From: Mytilus californianus
Taxonomy: Eukaryota > Mollusca > Bivalvia > Mytilida > Mytilidae
Length of the DNA: 64,000 nucleotides
NCBI RefSeq assembly: GCF_021869535.1
Contig: NW_026262734.1
Coordinates: 93,687,285-93,751,284 of the forward strand
Reading direction: 5' to 3'
Shown: piece by piece, positions 34,501 through 44,863 of the stretch
Layout: each line of letters starts with the position of its first letter
How positions within the stretch are numbered: the first letter of the stretch is position 1
Program-made: the position numbers and the translations under genes
The notes under the pieces: model-generated
Database searches by the model: none
Told to the model about the DNA's origin: nothing
Seen by the model: the letters and a program-made list of their open reading frames with translations, nothing else

Positions 34501-35516
34501 TGCACATTCCAGTAATTTTTATCACAATGAGTTTGTTATTACGTCGCCGTAATAAAAGCCGATTGTTTGTTGACGTCGTGTACACCGGTGTTACTCATTA
34601 ATAAAAAAAAACGACCTGAGATAGATGTTGTATTACAATATCACAAACATCTTACCATGACGGTCCGTATACTTCACATACACGTGGACATCTGTGTACA
34701 TAGTTCCTCTTACTAGCTTTAGCAGTCTGATGTAGCTTTTGAAGACATAGTTTTTTCCACCAGTGCTTTGGATGCGTTGTGTCAAAGCCGAAAAACTATG
34801 ATCCCTGGAAATTAAATAAAAAAGATTTGTACTTTTTTAAAATCATTTTAAGATGCATGCTATATAATATTCTGTGAATGAATTTTCAAAATAGTGTCAG
34901 GATTTAAATTTGTATTTTATCACAGATTAATAGGCATTTCATGTGAATTTTGGTACGAACATCATAGAAACAAACAACAGTTAACATAAAAATATGCTGC
35001 TGCAAACGTTACATGTTTTAAGAAAGATAAAAAGATCAATTTGTACTAATTTAATTCAAATTATCAAAGACCAAATGTTGGAACAATGATTCGCTCTCTA
35101 CAATAAAGGCGACAGTAGTTTATCTATGTTCAAATTTAGTATACCAAACAGACAAATCAAGGTTAAAACCAGAAACTAAGAAAATTGATTGTAATCCAAA
35201 AGGAGCGAGACCGAGTGCGTCAACAGGGATTCAATTTTAGTTGGTGTAATTTCGTTCTGACGGAAGGTTTAAAAAATGAAATTGACACAAATAAAAAGAG
35301 AAACAAACAACATTCACGGTCTTACCTGTTCGTTACCATCACACTCCAATCCCCCTTATAACTATTCCTAAATCCATTTGGTTTACAACCTAAGCATTCC
35401 CAAGGATCTATAGTATTAGGGTTCTCAAAGTCTCCATTATCTATAAGATTCGTTGCTGAAAATACTACGTTGTATAACGACACAAACACTAATAGGCCTA
35501 TTAACTTGTTGATCAT
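19319..35516 (-). CDS. Secreted GH10 (xylanase-fold) protein with N-terminal carbohydrate-binding-like domain; catalytic residues replaced
   Basis: Eleven exons join without a frame break: 35516-35326, 34804-34656, 33069-32977, 32216-32054, 30028-29944, 26317-26159, 24663-24608, 24354-24217, 23162-22991, 21519-21412 and 19567-19319. They total 1563 bases (520 aa plus TGA), and every junction is GT-AG in matching phase. Residues 1-21 are a signal peptide. About 22-185 resemble a CBM4/9-type domain (NLIDNGDFE start). About 200-228 is a short Cys-containing linker. About 230-520 is a GH10 barrel (QYAFGSTIQ, YGLGIKAHF, EVEGIILDDVWD). Active GH10 enzymes hydrolyse xylan with two glutamates. Here the NE acid/base motif reads SD (D354), the TELD nucleophile motif reads SSLA (S455), and RGH reads WGS (S305). 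So it is probably a secreted glycan-binding pseudoenzyme; that role is inferred. A broken partial copy lies at 42531-48521. Confidence 0.92.
19617..19771. repeat. Palindromic repeat
   Basis: 'aaataattcatgggggcttg' at the left pairs with the right end, with 'ttttaccacg' inside each arm. It lies just upstream of GH10 exon 11 (in intron 10). It shares the 'ttttaccacggg' phrase with 20164-20290. Confidence 0.75.
20164..20290. repeat. Palindromic repeat
   Basis: 'tattttaccacgggtgtaat' and 'acacccgtggtaaaata' are inverted, with 'caaagcgtttga' and 'tcaaacgctttg' inside. Same family as 19617-19771. Confidence 0.75.
20300..20460 (-). repeat. tRNA-derived SINE
   Basis: The minus strand of 20361-20458 contains a B-box-like 'gagttcgaatccc' and an A-box-like 'gtggtctagcgcgcc' about 50 bases apart, as in tRNA-headed SINEs. 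The body continues to about 20300 ('cagatctaacattgttggt'). A diverged second copy without the intact head is at 20735-20850. It lies in GH10 intron 10. Confidence 0.65.
20735..20850 (-). repeat. Partial copy of the tRNA-derived SINE
   Basis: 'acaatgttagatctgtaaat' and 'atatcgtggcaccaaatcg' are shared with 20300-20400. Most of the A-box half is missing. Confidence 0.6.
21412..21519 (-). CDS. GH10-like gene exon 10
   Basis: 108 bases in phase 0, acceptor tatctag, donor aag|gtaagt. Encodes 'AYANMAKRLKSIH' and 'YYGLGIKAHFNSSQIDMDAL'. The histidine of the family QGH motif is kept (H426), the QG is not. Confidence 0.9.
22080..22226. repeat. Palindromic repeat (miniature inverted-repeat element)
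   Basis: Left 'attgaatgattctttt' pairs with right 'aaagaagcattcaat'. Inner arms 'gggttgtaaaagcgttgacc' and 'ggtcaatgattttacaaccc' pair around a 'gaagcgccgcgcttc' tip. It lies in GH10 intron 9. Confidence 0.8.
22727..22806. repeat. Hairpin repeat
   Basis: 'aaggaatgactgta' and 'tacagtcattcctt' are perfect complements, with 'tttttctgtc' and 'gacagaaaaa' inside. Confidence 0.8.
22991..23162 (-). CDS. GH10-like gene exon 9 (acid/base Glu replaced)
   Basis: 172 bases, acceptor atttttag, donor caaca|gttagt. Encodes 'FENLDVYSDVLQDEFLEIY', where family members read WDVxNE, then 'ARLFLDERNVLN', where members read LxxNDYN. Confidence 0.9.
23660..23740 (+). repeat. GCGCGTCTGGCG-type dispersed repeat
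   Basis: 'cgagtgtcactgattagtct' then 'aaacgcgcgtatggcgtac' and 'cctgattccttttatgaatt'. In GH10 intron 8. Confidence 0.6.
23895..24045 (-). repeat. Dispersed mussel-type repeat
   Basis: Contains 'gttgaaggtcgtacggttgc' and 'gttgtctcattggcaatcat'. Shared in diverged form with 15345-15435 and 61830-61920. Confidence 0.6.
24217..24354 (-). CDS. GH10-like gene exon 8 (RGH motif lost)
   Basis: 138 bases, acceptor cattaaag, donor gagag|gtacgt. Encodes 'LKRWGSGLFSALSKSNPDW', where active enzymes have an RGHxxxW-type segment, then 'RDINLAIQDRINYMSALFN'. Confidence 0.87.
24608..24663 (-). CDS. GH10-like gene exon 7
   Basis: 56 bases, acceptor ttttgcag, donor catag|gtaagg. Encodes 'RQLDSETLVQAMQRLRSH', the helix before the RGH-motif position. 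Confidence 0.85.
26159..26317 (-). CDS. GH10-like gene exon 6 (start of barrel)
   Basis: 159 bases in phase 0, acceptor tttcag, donor cag|gtatac. Encodes 'IKQTQSQYAFGSTIQ' through 'FEWGEIDNGIQWINMESDQ', the first barrel strand region of GH10. Confidence 0.9.
27171..28542 (+). repeat. Large dispersed repeat (CACCGGGCCCGAAGG end) in GH10 intron 5
   Basis: Begins 'agctcaccgggcccgaaggt' and ends 'ctcttgagagcctcttgtt'. Inside are at least two near-tandem units of roughly 480 bases ('gaacataggggtcaaatgca' at both about 27398 and 27895). The corresponding B2 site near 43545 is empty. Not coding. Confidence 0.75.
29440..29553. repeat. Hairpin repeat
   Basis: 'aaggactttcactcagtcaa' pairs loosely with 'ttgacctcgtcaaaagtcc', and 'cagttagattata' pairs with 'tataatctga'. 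In GH10 intron 5. Confidence 0.55.
29944..30028 (-). CDS. GH10-like gene exon 5 (Cys-containing linker)
   Basis: 85 bases, acceptor tttag, donor gag|gtaata. Encodes 'PVSHHTSDYYCRENHGSYC' then 'IDISYMHVE', leading directly into 'IKQTQSQYAFG' of exon 6. The same exon is preserved at 44913-44997 in B2. Confidence 0.85.
30181..31125 (+). mobile_element. Decayed Penelope-like reverse transcriptase with 3' tail, in GH10 intron 4
   Basis: Antisense to the host gene. It encodes 'GRGFQQTVGIPMGTNCA', then breaks by 1-base losses near 30235 and 30253 and a TAA near 30311. The frame resumes with 'NNEGRLKTKLYDKRDDF'-like residues and 'IVNFPFLCSNIPAAPAYGVY' and ends at a TAA near 30815. Past it is a non-coding tail ('gcaacacgacgggtgccaca' to 'cgtccctctttta'). 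The copy at 53987-55150 is about 95% similar by eye but open across the same region. There is no counterpart in B2. Confidence 0.75.
32054..32216 (-). CDS. GH10-like gene exon 4
   Basis: 163 bases, acceptor ctattgcag, donor ttaac|gtcagt, chosen because it alone keeps phase with exon 5 and avoids the TAA just beyond. Encodes 'FLFDEASLTLLPKNTNWK' and the basic helix 'EIDRLRKATL', usual before a GH10 barrel. It is deleted in the B2 copy. Confidence 0.88.
32977..33069 (-). CDS. GH10-like gene exon 3
   Basis: 93 bases, acceptor gttttgcag, donor aatg|gtaaat. Encodes 'TYIKQRFVDYPKVQIGFGW' and 'TELGGDVYIPN'. The 'TELGG' here belongs to the binding domain, not the catalytic TELD. Confidence 0.9.
34656..34804 (-). 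CDS. GH10-like gene exon 2
   Basis: 149 bases, acceptor aatttccag, donor catg|gtaaga. Encodes binding-domain strands ('DHSFSALTQRIQSTGGKNYV', 'TMYTDVHVYVKYTDRH'). Confidence 0.9.
35326..35516 (-). CDS. GH10-like gene exon 1
   Basis: The only ATG in frame is at 35516-35514. It gives a signal peptide (MINKLIGLLVFV, cleavage after FSA) and the start of the binding domain (NLIDNGDFENP, CLGCKPNG). The donor is aacag|gtaaga. The open frame runs further upstream, but only from a TTG codon. Confidence 0.9.
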
Positions 35517-36384
35517 CTGTGATTTTCTGACGAGACGTCCTTGTTTTATCAAAACTTCGTGGTTTATCTGATGAACTTTAGTATCAAGTTTGAATTAAGA
35601 TCATTCACATATTGACATTTACTTCAGATATAAAACTCATTAGAATTGTGTTTACAAATGGTATCGTTCTTAATTAAAACCGTTTTCGGTAGGTACAGGG
35701 AAAAAAGTAAAATAACAATAATACCGAACTCCAAGAAAAACTTAAAAACGAAAATTTTGTTTATCAAATTTGCTAAACCAATAGCTCAACACATCAATCG
35801 AGTGGAAAACAACTGTCATATTCTTAACTTAGTACAGTTATTCCCTTATGTCGAAAACAATGATTCAGAACGGCCACCAATGTGTATATATTTGCTTGAA
35901 GTTCTGACATGTTTACTTAAATAATATCAATTTCATATCAGGATAAATATATTTTTTCAGTGAGTTTTTATATATGGAAATCGATGATTTATATATTCCT
36001 TTTGGTCGTTAATAGTTTTGAATAATTGTTTGATTCGCCCATAAAAGAGTCAGTAGATATTGAAAAAAATCTACATTAATATACGAAGTTCTCTCCCTGA
36101 TACATACTTTATTATATGAATTTCTAGAGATATCAGATATAAACTTGGCTATTAATATTTTGTCAAAAATATGATTCTATTAAACAACCGATATTTATTT
36201 TTTATATAAAAAAGAATAGAATTCACATCAAACTTTTTATGGTTACTTCCTTTAGAGGCAAATACGTATAAATCTTCAAATCTTTTCGTTAAAGTTTTAT
36301 AAACGTAATATGAAGCAATTATAAGCATACGGCCGGTCATCAACAATAAGAAAACCCATACTGTATAGTTGTCTATGAAATGCT

Positions 36385-36850
36385 CCGACATGAAAAATAT
36401 GAAACAATTTAAACGAGAAAACTAACGGCCTAATTTATAACAAAAAAATTGCGAAAAACTTTGACAGACATGAACCAATGAAAACCACTGAACTACAGGT
36501 TCCTGACTTAGGACAGATACTTAAAACAAGTTTTAGGTTCAAAATGTTAGAAGGCGCCAACACTCCTCTAATACAGGACAGTGGTGTAACGGCACAACAT
36601 ATGAACAGCAAAAAAAACAAACACTTAATTACAGGCTTCTGACTTTAGACAGGCACATAAAGAATGGGGGTAAATATTTGAAGGCGCCAACCCTCCCCTA
36701 ACCTGGGACACTGGAGTAACAGCACATCACAAAAACAGCAAAAACAACAACTACCCAATTACTGGTTTCTGACTTTAAACCGGCACGTATAGAATGTGGC
36801 GGTAATAAAAATTATCTAAGGCGCCCAATCCTCCCTTAACATGAAGTCTG
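36385..36850. repeat. Dispersed mussel-type repeat, two near-tandem units
   Basis: 'gaaggcgccaac' with 'ctcctctaatacaggacagt' and again 'ctcccctaacctgggacact' gives an internal period of about 140 bases. Shared with 50380-50790 and 160-470. Confidence 0.6.
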
Positions 36851-37479
36851 TAATAACGATAGTGTTTTTTTTTCTTTCCAAAACGCATTTCAATGGACGT
36901 TCTTGGCTGCGATAATTTGTAAGGACATCATGCATTCAAAACGGTAAGACTGTTTTCGATAGTAGATATGTGGTTACTTTAAGATATCATATATGACATC
37001 TGAAATATCTTTCGATTTCATAACTTTCGGAATTAATTGAACAGCGAATGACACTTGATATCACAATTTTGACCAATAATCTGTCTCATGTATTTACTAT
37101 AATTACTATTGCTTTCTAAACATATGTCGATTGAATGTTCATTTTTCGTACTCTTGTCAGGACAAGTCTTTGTTAACTTAGTTAACTTTTCCTATTCTAC
37201 TTAGAAATGTTTGATACAGAAAGAAAGAAAAAAACAATTGATGGATGCGTTGATATTAAACAGAAATTGAATAAAAGGAATCAATTGCTATCTATTTACT
37301 AGTAAATGAAGCAATTTCTTGTGACTAGGTTTCCTTAATTGCTTTCCTTTCATAGTATTATTTTATTTGAGTAATTTATACTTTGTTTACTGCTCATTAA
37401 TTTATATTTGATTTCATTTACTAAAATTTTAGTACTATCTAACTCTTGGCGGATTGTAAATCTTAATGAAATATGGAAA

Positions 37480-38610
37480 TTAATAGTATTTTAGTAGTTT
37501 GTTTACGATCAGGAATATTCATGATGTTATTATCCATATATATATATGACAGGTATGATATTTTATGGTTTTTATGTTTTTTTCTCCATTTTCCCTATCA
37601 ATAAACTAGAGGTTGTCATAGATGCTCTTGATTGCCTTTCGTAGCTTTAAATATCTCCAAAACATTAATAAAAATTAAAAAAAAAACGACAATCGAACAA
37701 CATATGTCAAACAGAGCCAGTAGACATTATTTCCTGAGGAAAGGTAACAACATAATAAAGATTAACCAAAGGTAACGAACCCCCATCCCAGCCCAAAGAA
37801 GCTTGCGGTAAACTAGTGTTTGTCTAGTAAATACCTCTAAATTCTTGAATCTTTTCACTCATGATATTACGAGAGGTAGTTTGTCAACATTAACTACTTG
37901 CTTGAAAGATCATACATGTTTGTACATATCTGACTGTAATTGCATTTTCGTTTTAGTTTTTGAAAATGGGAATATTTTGAATCAATAAAAGGAGTTGTCG
38001 GATAGGATCAATTAGACAGCAACCGAACAGAAATAAAAACGAGATTTAGAGGGCATCATAAGCTTTTAACAATATATAGGTGTCTATGCTGTATACTGCT
38101 ATAAATTGTCCCAGGCCTAATATGTACACTAAATGTATTTATTAAAGAGAAAAAGTCAAAGATATGCCATCTTTAACAATATACAGGTCTATACTAAATG
38201 CTGCTCTTAATTGTCCCGAGTTTGTACACATAATAAATTTATTAAACAGAAAGAGTCAAAGATAATTATTATGCCAGTAAAAACAAACGTGTCACCCGAA
38301 CCTGATTTAGGACAAACACAAACACATATGGCGGGATTAAACTACTTTTGTTTATATTGACCCTATTTCATCACGATCATCGGACTAGCAAAACGTACCA
38401 GCGTACCAAGGCAAATGTGCTCCTCTTGTTTTTTTTAATTTTTGTCAGATATTCGGAATCCTCTGGTGTTATCTCTGTAGAGCAATTTAAATCATTTTTC
38501 CGGCTAACCCCTTCTTTTCTTTTCTTAATGTTATAACGTAAAACTTAAAAGCCACATTTAAAATTCTTATAAAAACCTTGTAAAATTTTGATTGTTTTAT
38601 AAAAAAAAAA
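37480..38610. other. Gene-free stretch
   Basis: No gene. Near 38280-38345 it holds the phrase 'gatttaggacaaacacaaac' from a dispersed repeat. It has no partner elsewhere in the window. Confidence 0.5.
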
Positions 38611-40392
38611 CAAGAGGCGCATCAGAGCCTGATATCGGTCACCTGCAATTTCAGTTTCAGGCATTTGACTTATTTGTAGAATTTACTTTGCTGAACAATT
38701 TTGTCATTTACACTTTCTATCTTACTATAATACTATTAAAGATAATAAATAACCCAAAACTGTAAAGTTTCATAAAAATTAACTATGTCTGGACAGTAGC
38801 CCAACAATAAGTTGTCCTATTGGTCTAAAGATTACTTGACAGGTATATCTAAACCTGTTTAACACTTTCACCTGCGTCAGTTTTGCTCTTACTGCTTTAG
38901 TCTTTTAGATGAAATCCAAAAATTTCATTTGACTCCTATGTTTTATTAATAGAAACTGCCGCCATGTTTTCGAATGGATCAAATCCCCAAACACAATCTA
39001 TAAACTAGATACCCTAAAACATTCAAATAAAGTTTTTACGTATTTGGCAAAGTAGTATCAGAGAAGAAGATTTAAAAAAAAAATATTAGACTTTCACAAA
39101 GAATGTAAAAAAAAACGTTTTAAGGGCATAACTCCTGAGGGAACAATTGACTATTTTGATTATGTTGAATTATTTGTAGATCTTACTTAGCTGAACATTT
39201 ATTGCCATTTATACTTTCTCTCTTTTTATTATAATATTATAGAAATTTACCAAAAACAGTAAAAATTAAATAAAAATAAACTATTTCCAACAATAACAGT
39301 AACCCAACAATGGGTTGTCGAAAATATCTGAAAATTTCATAACAGATAGATCATGATCTATTTATCGCTTTAACTCCCTCTCACTTTTGCTCTAACTGCT
39401 GTAGTTTTTGAGATATAAACCAAAAACTTCTTTTGTCCCATATGTTCTTTTTTTAGCCATGGCAATTAATATTACGGAAACAATTTACAAACTAAATTCC
39501 CTAAGGAACTTTCAGTAAAAGTTTGGAAGTATTTGGTTTAGTAGTTTCAGAGAAAAAGGTTTTTGAAAAAAAGTAGTAAGACTTTCACAAAAAATGTTTC
39601 AAGGGCAATTACTCCTTAAGGAGTCAATTGACTATTTTGATCATTTGATTTATTTGTAGACCCTTCTTAGCTGAACATTTGTGCTATTTACACTTTCTGT
39701 CTATCTATTATAATACTAAAGACAATAACCAAAAAACAGTATAATTGCATAAAAAATAAACTATTTTGGACAGTAACCCTACAGTGGGTGGTCCAATTGG
39801 TCTTAAAATTTCATAGCAGATAGATTTTGACTTATTCATTACTTTAACTCTTTGTCACCCTTGCTCTAACTGCTATAGTTTTCGAGCTAAAAGCCAAAAA
39901 CCATTTGACGCCTACGTTATATTTTAGCCATGGTGGCCACGTTTGTAAATGAATCAAAATTTCCGATACAATTTATAAACCAGTTACAAAAAGGAACATT
40001 CAGTTAAAGTTTAGAAGTATAAGGTTCAGTAATTTCAGAGGAAAAGAATGTTAAATGTTAGCAAACATAATGTACAAATTGTGTAAAATTGTCTTTAAAC
40101 CGCAATAACTCCTTAAGGGGTCAATTGACAATGTTTGTCATGAAATGTGTTTGTAGATCTTACTTTGCTGAACATTTTTGCTGTTAACAGTTTATCTTTA
40201 TCTTCAATAGTATTCAAGATAATAACCAAAAACTGCAAAATTTCCTATAAATTACCAATTTAGTGGCAGCAATCCAAAAACGGGTTGTTTGGTTCGATTG
40301 TGGCCCTTCGACAGACGACGACAACGACGACAGACGACGGACGCCCAGTGATGGCATAAGTTCACATGGAGCCCTTCGGGCCCCGGTGAGCT
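38611..40392 (-). repeat. Large dispersed repeat, inverse orientation to 27171-28542
   Basis: Starts 'caagaggcgcatcagagcct' and ends 'cttcgggccccggtgagct', the reverse of the 27171 element's ends. Near-tandem units of about 480 bases recur with 'caattgactattttgat' near 39145 and 39620. Confidence 0.75.
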
Positions 40393-41033
40393 AAAAACAG
40401 GTGTCAATTCTAAATTTATGAAAAATCTAAAGGGAATCGTTTTCCTCTAAAATTTTCAATGGCTAATATTACGAAAACAAGGATACAGACTCTTCATTTT
40501 TTTTTTTTGCTTTTTTAGTTCCGTTATTCATAAACTATCAATTTATAACAGTCTTTCAAAAAGGCTTAGTATTTTGAAGAATAGTGGCAAAAAGTTTTAA
40601 AACGGCGTGAAAGCAATAACAAAAGTACTAATGCAATAATGGTAATATTATTGATGATTTCCATTTATACAATATAACTTCTAACGTTCCTATGAATTTA
40701 TATATCCCTGGTTTTTACCTGGCAGTGCTTAATTTTGAGGTTTCGCGATGACTTTAAATCCCAAAAAAGTGGTTTGGACGCATGGATTTGAATTTATTGA
40801 GTATTGTTTTCATATTCTATTGATAAACAATATTATATTGTAAAGCAAAATGCTCGCAGTTAATTTTAAATTAACTGTTTACAAAACTTTGATTTTTTTA
40901 AATTCTAAGGCTTTTCTACCTCAGGAATAGATTACCTTAGCTGTATTTGGCAAAACGTGTAAGAATTTTTGGTCCTCAATGCTCTTCATTGAACTTTGTA
41001 TATTATTTGGCCTTTTTAACTTGTTTTACATTC

Positions 41034-41115
41034 GAGCGTCACTCATGAGTGTTTTGTAGACAAAACGCGCGTCTGGCGCAAATACTAAATTTCAATCCTG
41101 GTATCTATGATGAAT
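41034..41115 (+). repeat. GCGCGTCTGGCG-type dispersed repeat
   Basis: 'gagcgtcactcatgagtgtt' then 'gacaaaacgcgcgtctggcg' and 'cctggtatctatgatgaatt'. Confidence 0.7.
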
Positions 41116-41295
41116 TTATATACTGAAATTAGGCTCACAGTGTTTGCCTTCTTATAACAAATTTATGCTGTTCTCAATATAAAATAAGTTTCTGTACTTC
41201 ACTTCCATTTATCAACTTCATAAACAGTACAGAAAGACACTATCTTGTGCAATAATCAAAACATATTCAGAAAATAGTCTTTATACTGTAGATGC

Positions 41296-41478
41296 ATTTT
41301 TCTTTCGTGGGAACAAATTTTCATGGATTGAAGAAAGATTGCATTTTCGTGGATATTTGATTTCGTGGATTTTCAAAGTCTACAGAAAAGCCTTATACTT
41401 CGTTGACCATTTACAAAACGTAAATTCGTAGTTCACCTGTATCCACGAAATTCACAAAAACTGGTATCCCACGAATAA
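41296..41478. repeat. Inverted-repeat element with TTCGTGG/CCACGAA motifs
   Basis: 'tttcgtgggaac' near the left end and 'tcccacgaata' near the right end are complementary. 'tttcgtggat' recurs and 'atccacgaaatt' opposes it. Probably a miniature DNA transposon. Confidence 0.6.
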
Positions 41479-41550
41479 TGATTGATCTCAAGTAACTTGA
41501 TTCTATACCGACAGACGTTGTTCAGTAGAGACGTTACAACATTAAAATAT

Positions 41551-41607
41551 GTGTGTGAGTGTGTGTGTTGGTGTGTGTGAGTGTGTGTGTTGGTGTGTGT
41601 GTGTGTG
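41551..41607 (+). repeat. (TG)n microsatellite
   Basis: Near-continuous gt repeat of about 57 bases with a few interruptions. Confidence 0.95.
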
Positions 41608-41763
41608 CTTCTTAGAACTATTTTGTAATCAAAGGTGCTCATAGCTATAGGCCTATGTATTGGTAACTAAACAAGATTTATCAATGTAAAAATGTGTATG
41701 AAATAGTTGACAAATATCGTTCAAGTCTCGGAATTAACAAAACATGTAATGCCATCGTCTAGT

Positions 41764-41935
41764 CAACAGGCAGTCGAACCTTCTCTACAAAACTTACGTC
41801 AGTTGGAAGCATCATTGCACCAGGAATGGCGACAGCTACAACATCAGGAAATATAATAACTGACTGCAGGAATTAGACGCAGGGTTGAGGCATGACTTCA
41901 TCAAAGCACGTGGTAGTTTTGGTCGATATTACACT
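41764..41935 (+). mobile_element. Tc1-type transposase C-terminal remnant
   Basis: Translation gives 'PSLQNLRQLEASLHQEWRQL' then two stops, 'LTAGIRRRVEA', a stop, and after a frameshift 'IKARGSFGRYYT'. This is the C-terminal end of Tc1/IS630-type transposases (usually QEWxxIPQ, RRRxxAxIxARGGxTRY). It is clearly dead. Confidence 0.6.
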
Positions 41936-44754
41936 TGGAACCATGGATGTCATTAAGTGACCTACACTTGACGTTTTCCAGCTTAATTGACCATTGTATC
42001 TAGAATTTTAAACGCAGAAGGTCAATACTTAAAGCGGATTTGTTTGGGTGAAATAACTGAGCTTGTGACTTTGTGATAATCTATTCATGAAATTATCATG
42101 TCTGTTTAAATTTGCTGTGTTTTCTGAAAGCTAATAAGATGTTCTTAAAGGCTCCTATTGTAGTTTTGCGACTATTTGGACCGTAATCTCATGGCACTAA
42201 ACGTATCATTTTACATACAGATTTGTTTTGTATTATTCAAAATGTATCTAGCAAACTAAAAGTTCATCGTTTGAAAAGAAAAAAAATACATTAAGGCTGT
42301 TCGTTCTTCAGATTCTGTTGCTGTGAACATAGGAAAGTTGCATGCACATACTTAACATTTAACTGCAAGTGACGCAAGTGCATATGTTTTATCTTTTTTT
42401 AAACGACCCCTTACATTTAAGCCATTGATGTCGCTTATAGCCGTAAGGGCAGACAGTTGTTGAAAATGTCTATTGTTGGTCATACAAGTTGTAATTATAG
42501 CAACATAAGAAGTAGTAGTTTGTAGTATACCTGATCTGATTCCATGTTTGTCCATTTTATTCCATTGTCTATCTCTCCCCATTCGAAATTGTCGTACATG
42601 AACTGACCATAGTTAGTAAGAGAGTCGTTCACTAACAAGTCAGGCTGTATGGTTGAACCAAAGACATACTGACTCCTTGTTTGTATAATCTGAAATGTAA
42701 TTGCATTCTATTCTGGTTTTGCTTAGTTGGTAAACAAGAACACCAATATCTATAAGTTTTCAAAGTACTTATATTATTTTTTTTTTGCATTTAACTTAAT
42801 TGTCATTGAAATTATTTAAAGCGACTCATGAACGACCTTTTATTGTGACAAACAGCACAATTGGTCCACACGCGGAGCCGAAATTTCTTCACTTTTTGAA
42901 ATATCTGACTTTATTACAGGGTTTTTTGTGAATTTCATGGTGTTGAATCTGCAATGCCGTTCTATGCAGTTTTTGTAAAACGCGTTGCACGTCTTTTCGT
43001 CGTATGGACATGGAGTTTTACTATCTTTATTTTATCTATTATTTTGATTGTTTAATTATATACCACCCTTGTACTGTACAAAATTATCCTTGACATCAAT
43101 TTTTTTAATAATCAGCAAGCACAGGAGATTGTATTTGTAACAACTAAGGGTTTAAGAGGTCAATCCACCTTTTAACTAGACCGATTTTCACGGTGGTCTA
43201 AATAGGGCTTAATAATCCATACATGTAATTTTTTTAAACCATGCATCTCTTAATTCGCATAGAAGAGTACAAGTCGGTGAAGAGACTGCTAACAGAACAC
43301 AAAAATATTGTGTTTCAACGTAGAACTCATCAAATTAGTACGCAGGAAATTTTGAGGATTCGCTTGTTGTTATATAGTCATGTTTTAGAAACAGTGTTTG
43401 CAATTGAATTATTGTTCTTATTTGGTAATGAATCGATAGAAATGAAGTTATTTTCTTTGTAAAGTACTTTATATTCTATACGATGAGCATCATGGCAATA
43501 CTTGGAAATTTTGTTTTTATTTCATAATTTCTTTTCCCAATTCATTTGTTAAACGTTAAATTAAACAGGATGCTTACTAAGGATGCCTCCTTATAATGGG
43601 TGTTAAAATAATTTTAGATTTGAAGTATCGTTATGTAGAATTGAAAACGTCCAAAAAAAAATTTTCCCATATGATAAATTTTGACTTTTAATTTAAACAC
43701 ATATCAATAAAAAGTAAAATAGCAAAAATACCGAACTCCGATGAAAATTCTAAATGAGAAGTCCCTTATCAAATGGCAAAATCAAAAGCTCAAACACATC
43801 AAACGAATGGATAACAACTGTCATATTCCTGACAGTTTGGTACAGGCATTTTCTTATGTAGAAAATGAAGGATTAAACCTGGTTTTATAGCTAGCTTAAC
43901 CTCTCACTTGTATGACAGTCGCATAAAATACCATTATATTGACAACGATGTGTGAACAAAACAAACAGACATAATAGGTATAAATGTCAAAAATAGAGGT
44001 ACAGCAGTCAACATTGTGTTTTAATCTTAATCACTATAAAAACAAGTAAATATGTCAACAAAGAAAATCAAAAAGGCATATAGACAAAGCACATTATTTA
44101 GCAACAACGAAAAAGAAGAATACAGAAATTACAATATCACAATAACACAATGAAGGGATGTACAAGTACCGAGACACGTCAAATAGATATCGACAAAAAA
44201 GACTTAATAGTAAAAGTATTTTTTTACAAAGACAAATAAAAGAATACTATACAACGTTATTAAGAAGACAAACAACGTCATTACCTAGAATCTAAACTTC
44301 AAGACCATCGTGTATTATTTGTGAAGTTGATACGGAATAGGTCTTGCAATATCATATATAAAAAGTAAGAATACTCTTAAACAGTTTAAAAACCCTTAAT
44401 TTCAATTAGCACGAATATATGGAATATAACTGGCAGTAGTAGGAAAATATTAAGAAAAATAAATATTTTACAGTGAATTAATAACAGAATGTCGATGGAA
44501 GAGAGATATTCATAATCTAAAGAATGGACATGTAACAGTTCGGTTCAAAACACAACAATTTAATCAGCACACCCGTGAGTTTAAGGAAAGAAACTTCTTG
44601 AATACTAAACACATATCATATCGGTTATCAGCGACGTCACAATGTGTGGGGAAACGTTATCAAGCTTGCTTTCGTCAAGAGTAAAACTGTCTTAGGGAGG
44701 GGAAAAGACCAGTAATAGAACGATAAACAGATAATCGATTTTTTTTCGTATAGA

Positions 44755-44863
44755 TATCGTAAAATATCAGCCGCTCGACACAATGTGAAGTTTTTTTGCT
44801 TGTTCGCTGCTCTCACTCGCCAAAAAGATTCACATTGTGGCTCGCGGCTGATATTTTACGTTA
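44755..44863. repeat. Palindromic repeat
   Basis: 'cgtaaaatatcagccgctcg' pairs with 'cgcggctgatattttacg', and 'cacaatgtgaa' pairs with 'ttcacattgtg' inside. Lies 50 bases from exon 5 of the GH10 pseudogene. Confidence 0.8.

Larger units (their letters stand above)
25850..37480 (-). repeat. Segmental duplication block B1 (5' half of GH10 gene and upstream flank)
   Basis: From 'acagatttgttttgta' near 25850 to 'ggattgtaaatcttaat' near 37470 the sequence matches 42217-53385 in the same order and orientation, exons and introns alike. The match breaks abruptly at both ends. It covers GH10 exons 6 to 1. Confidence 0.85.

Noticed and set aside
35517-35552. Upstream extension of GH10 exon 1 by 12 codons
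   Set aside because: It begins at TTG, not ATG. The ATG at 35516 directly precedes a good signal peptide.
41433-41642. Minus-strand frame with His-Thr repeats
   Set aside because: It is the translation of the (TG)n microsatellite at 41551-41607.
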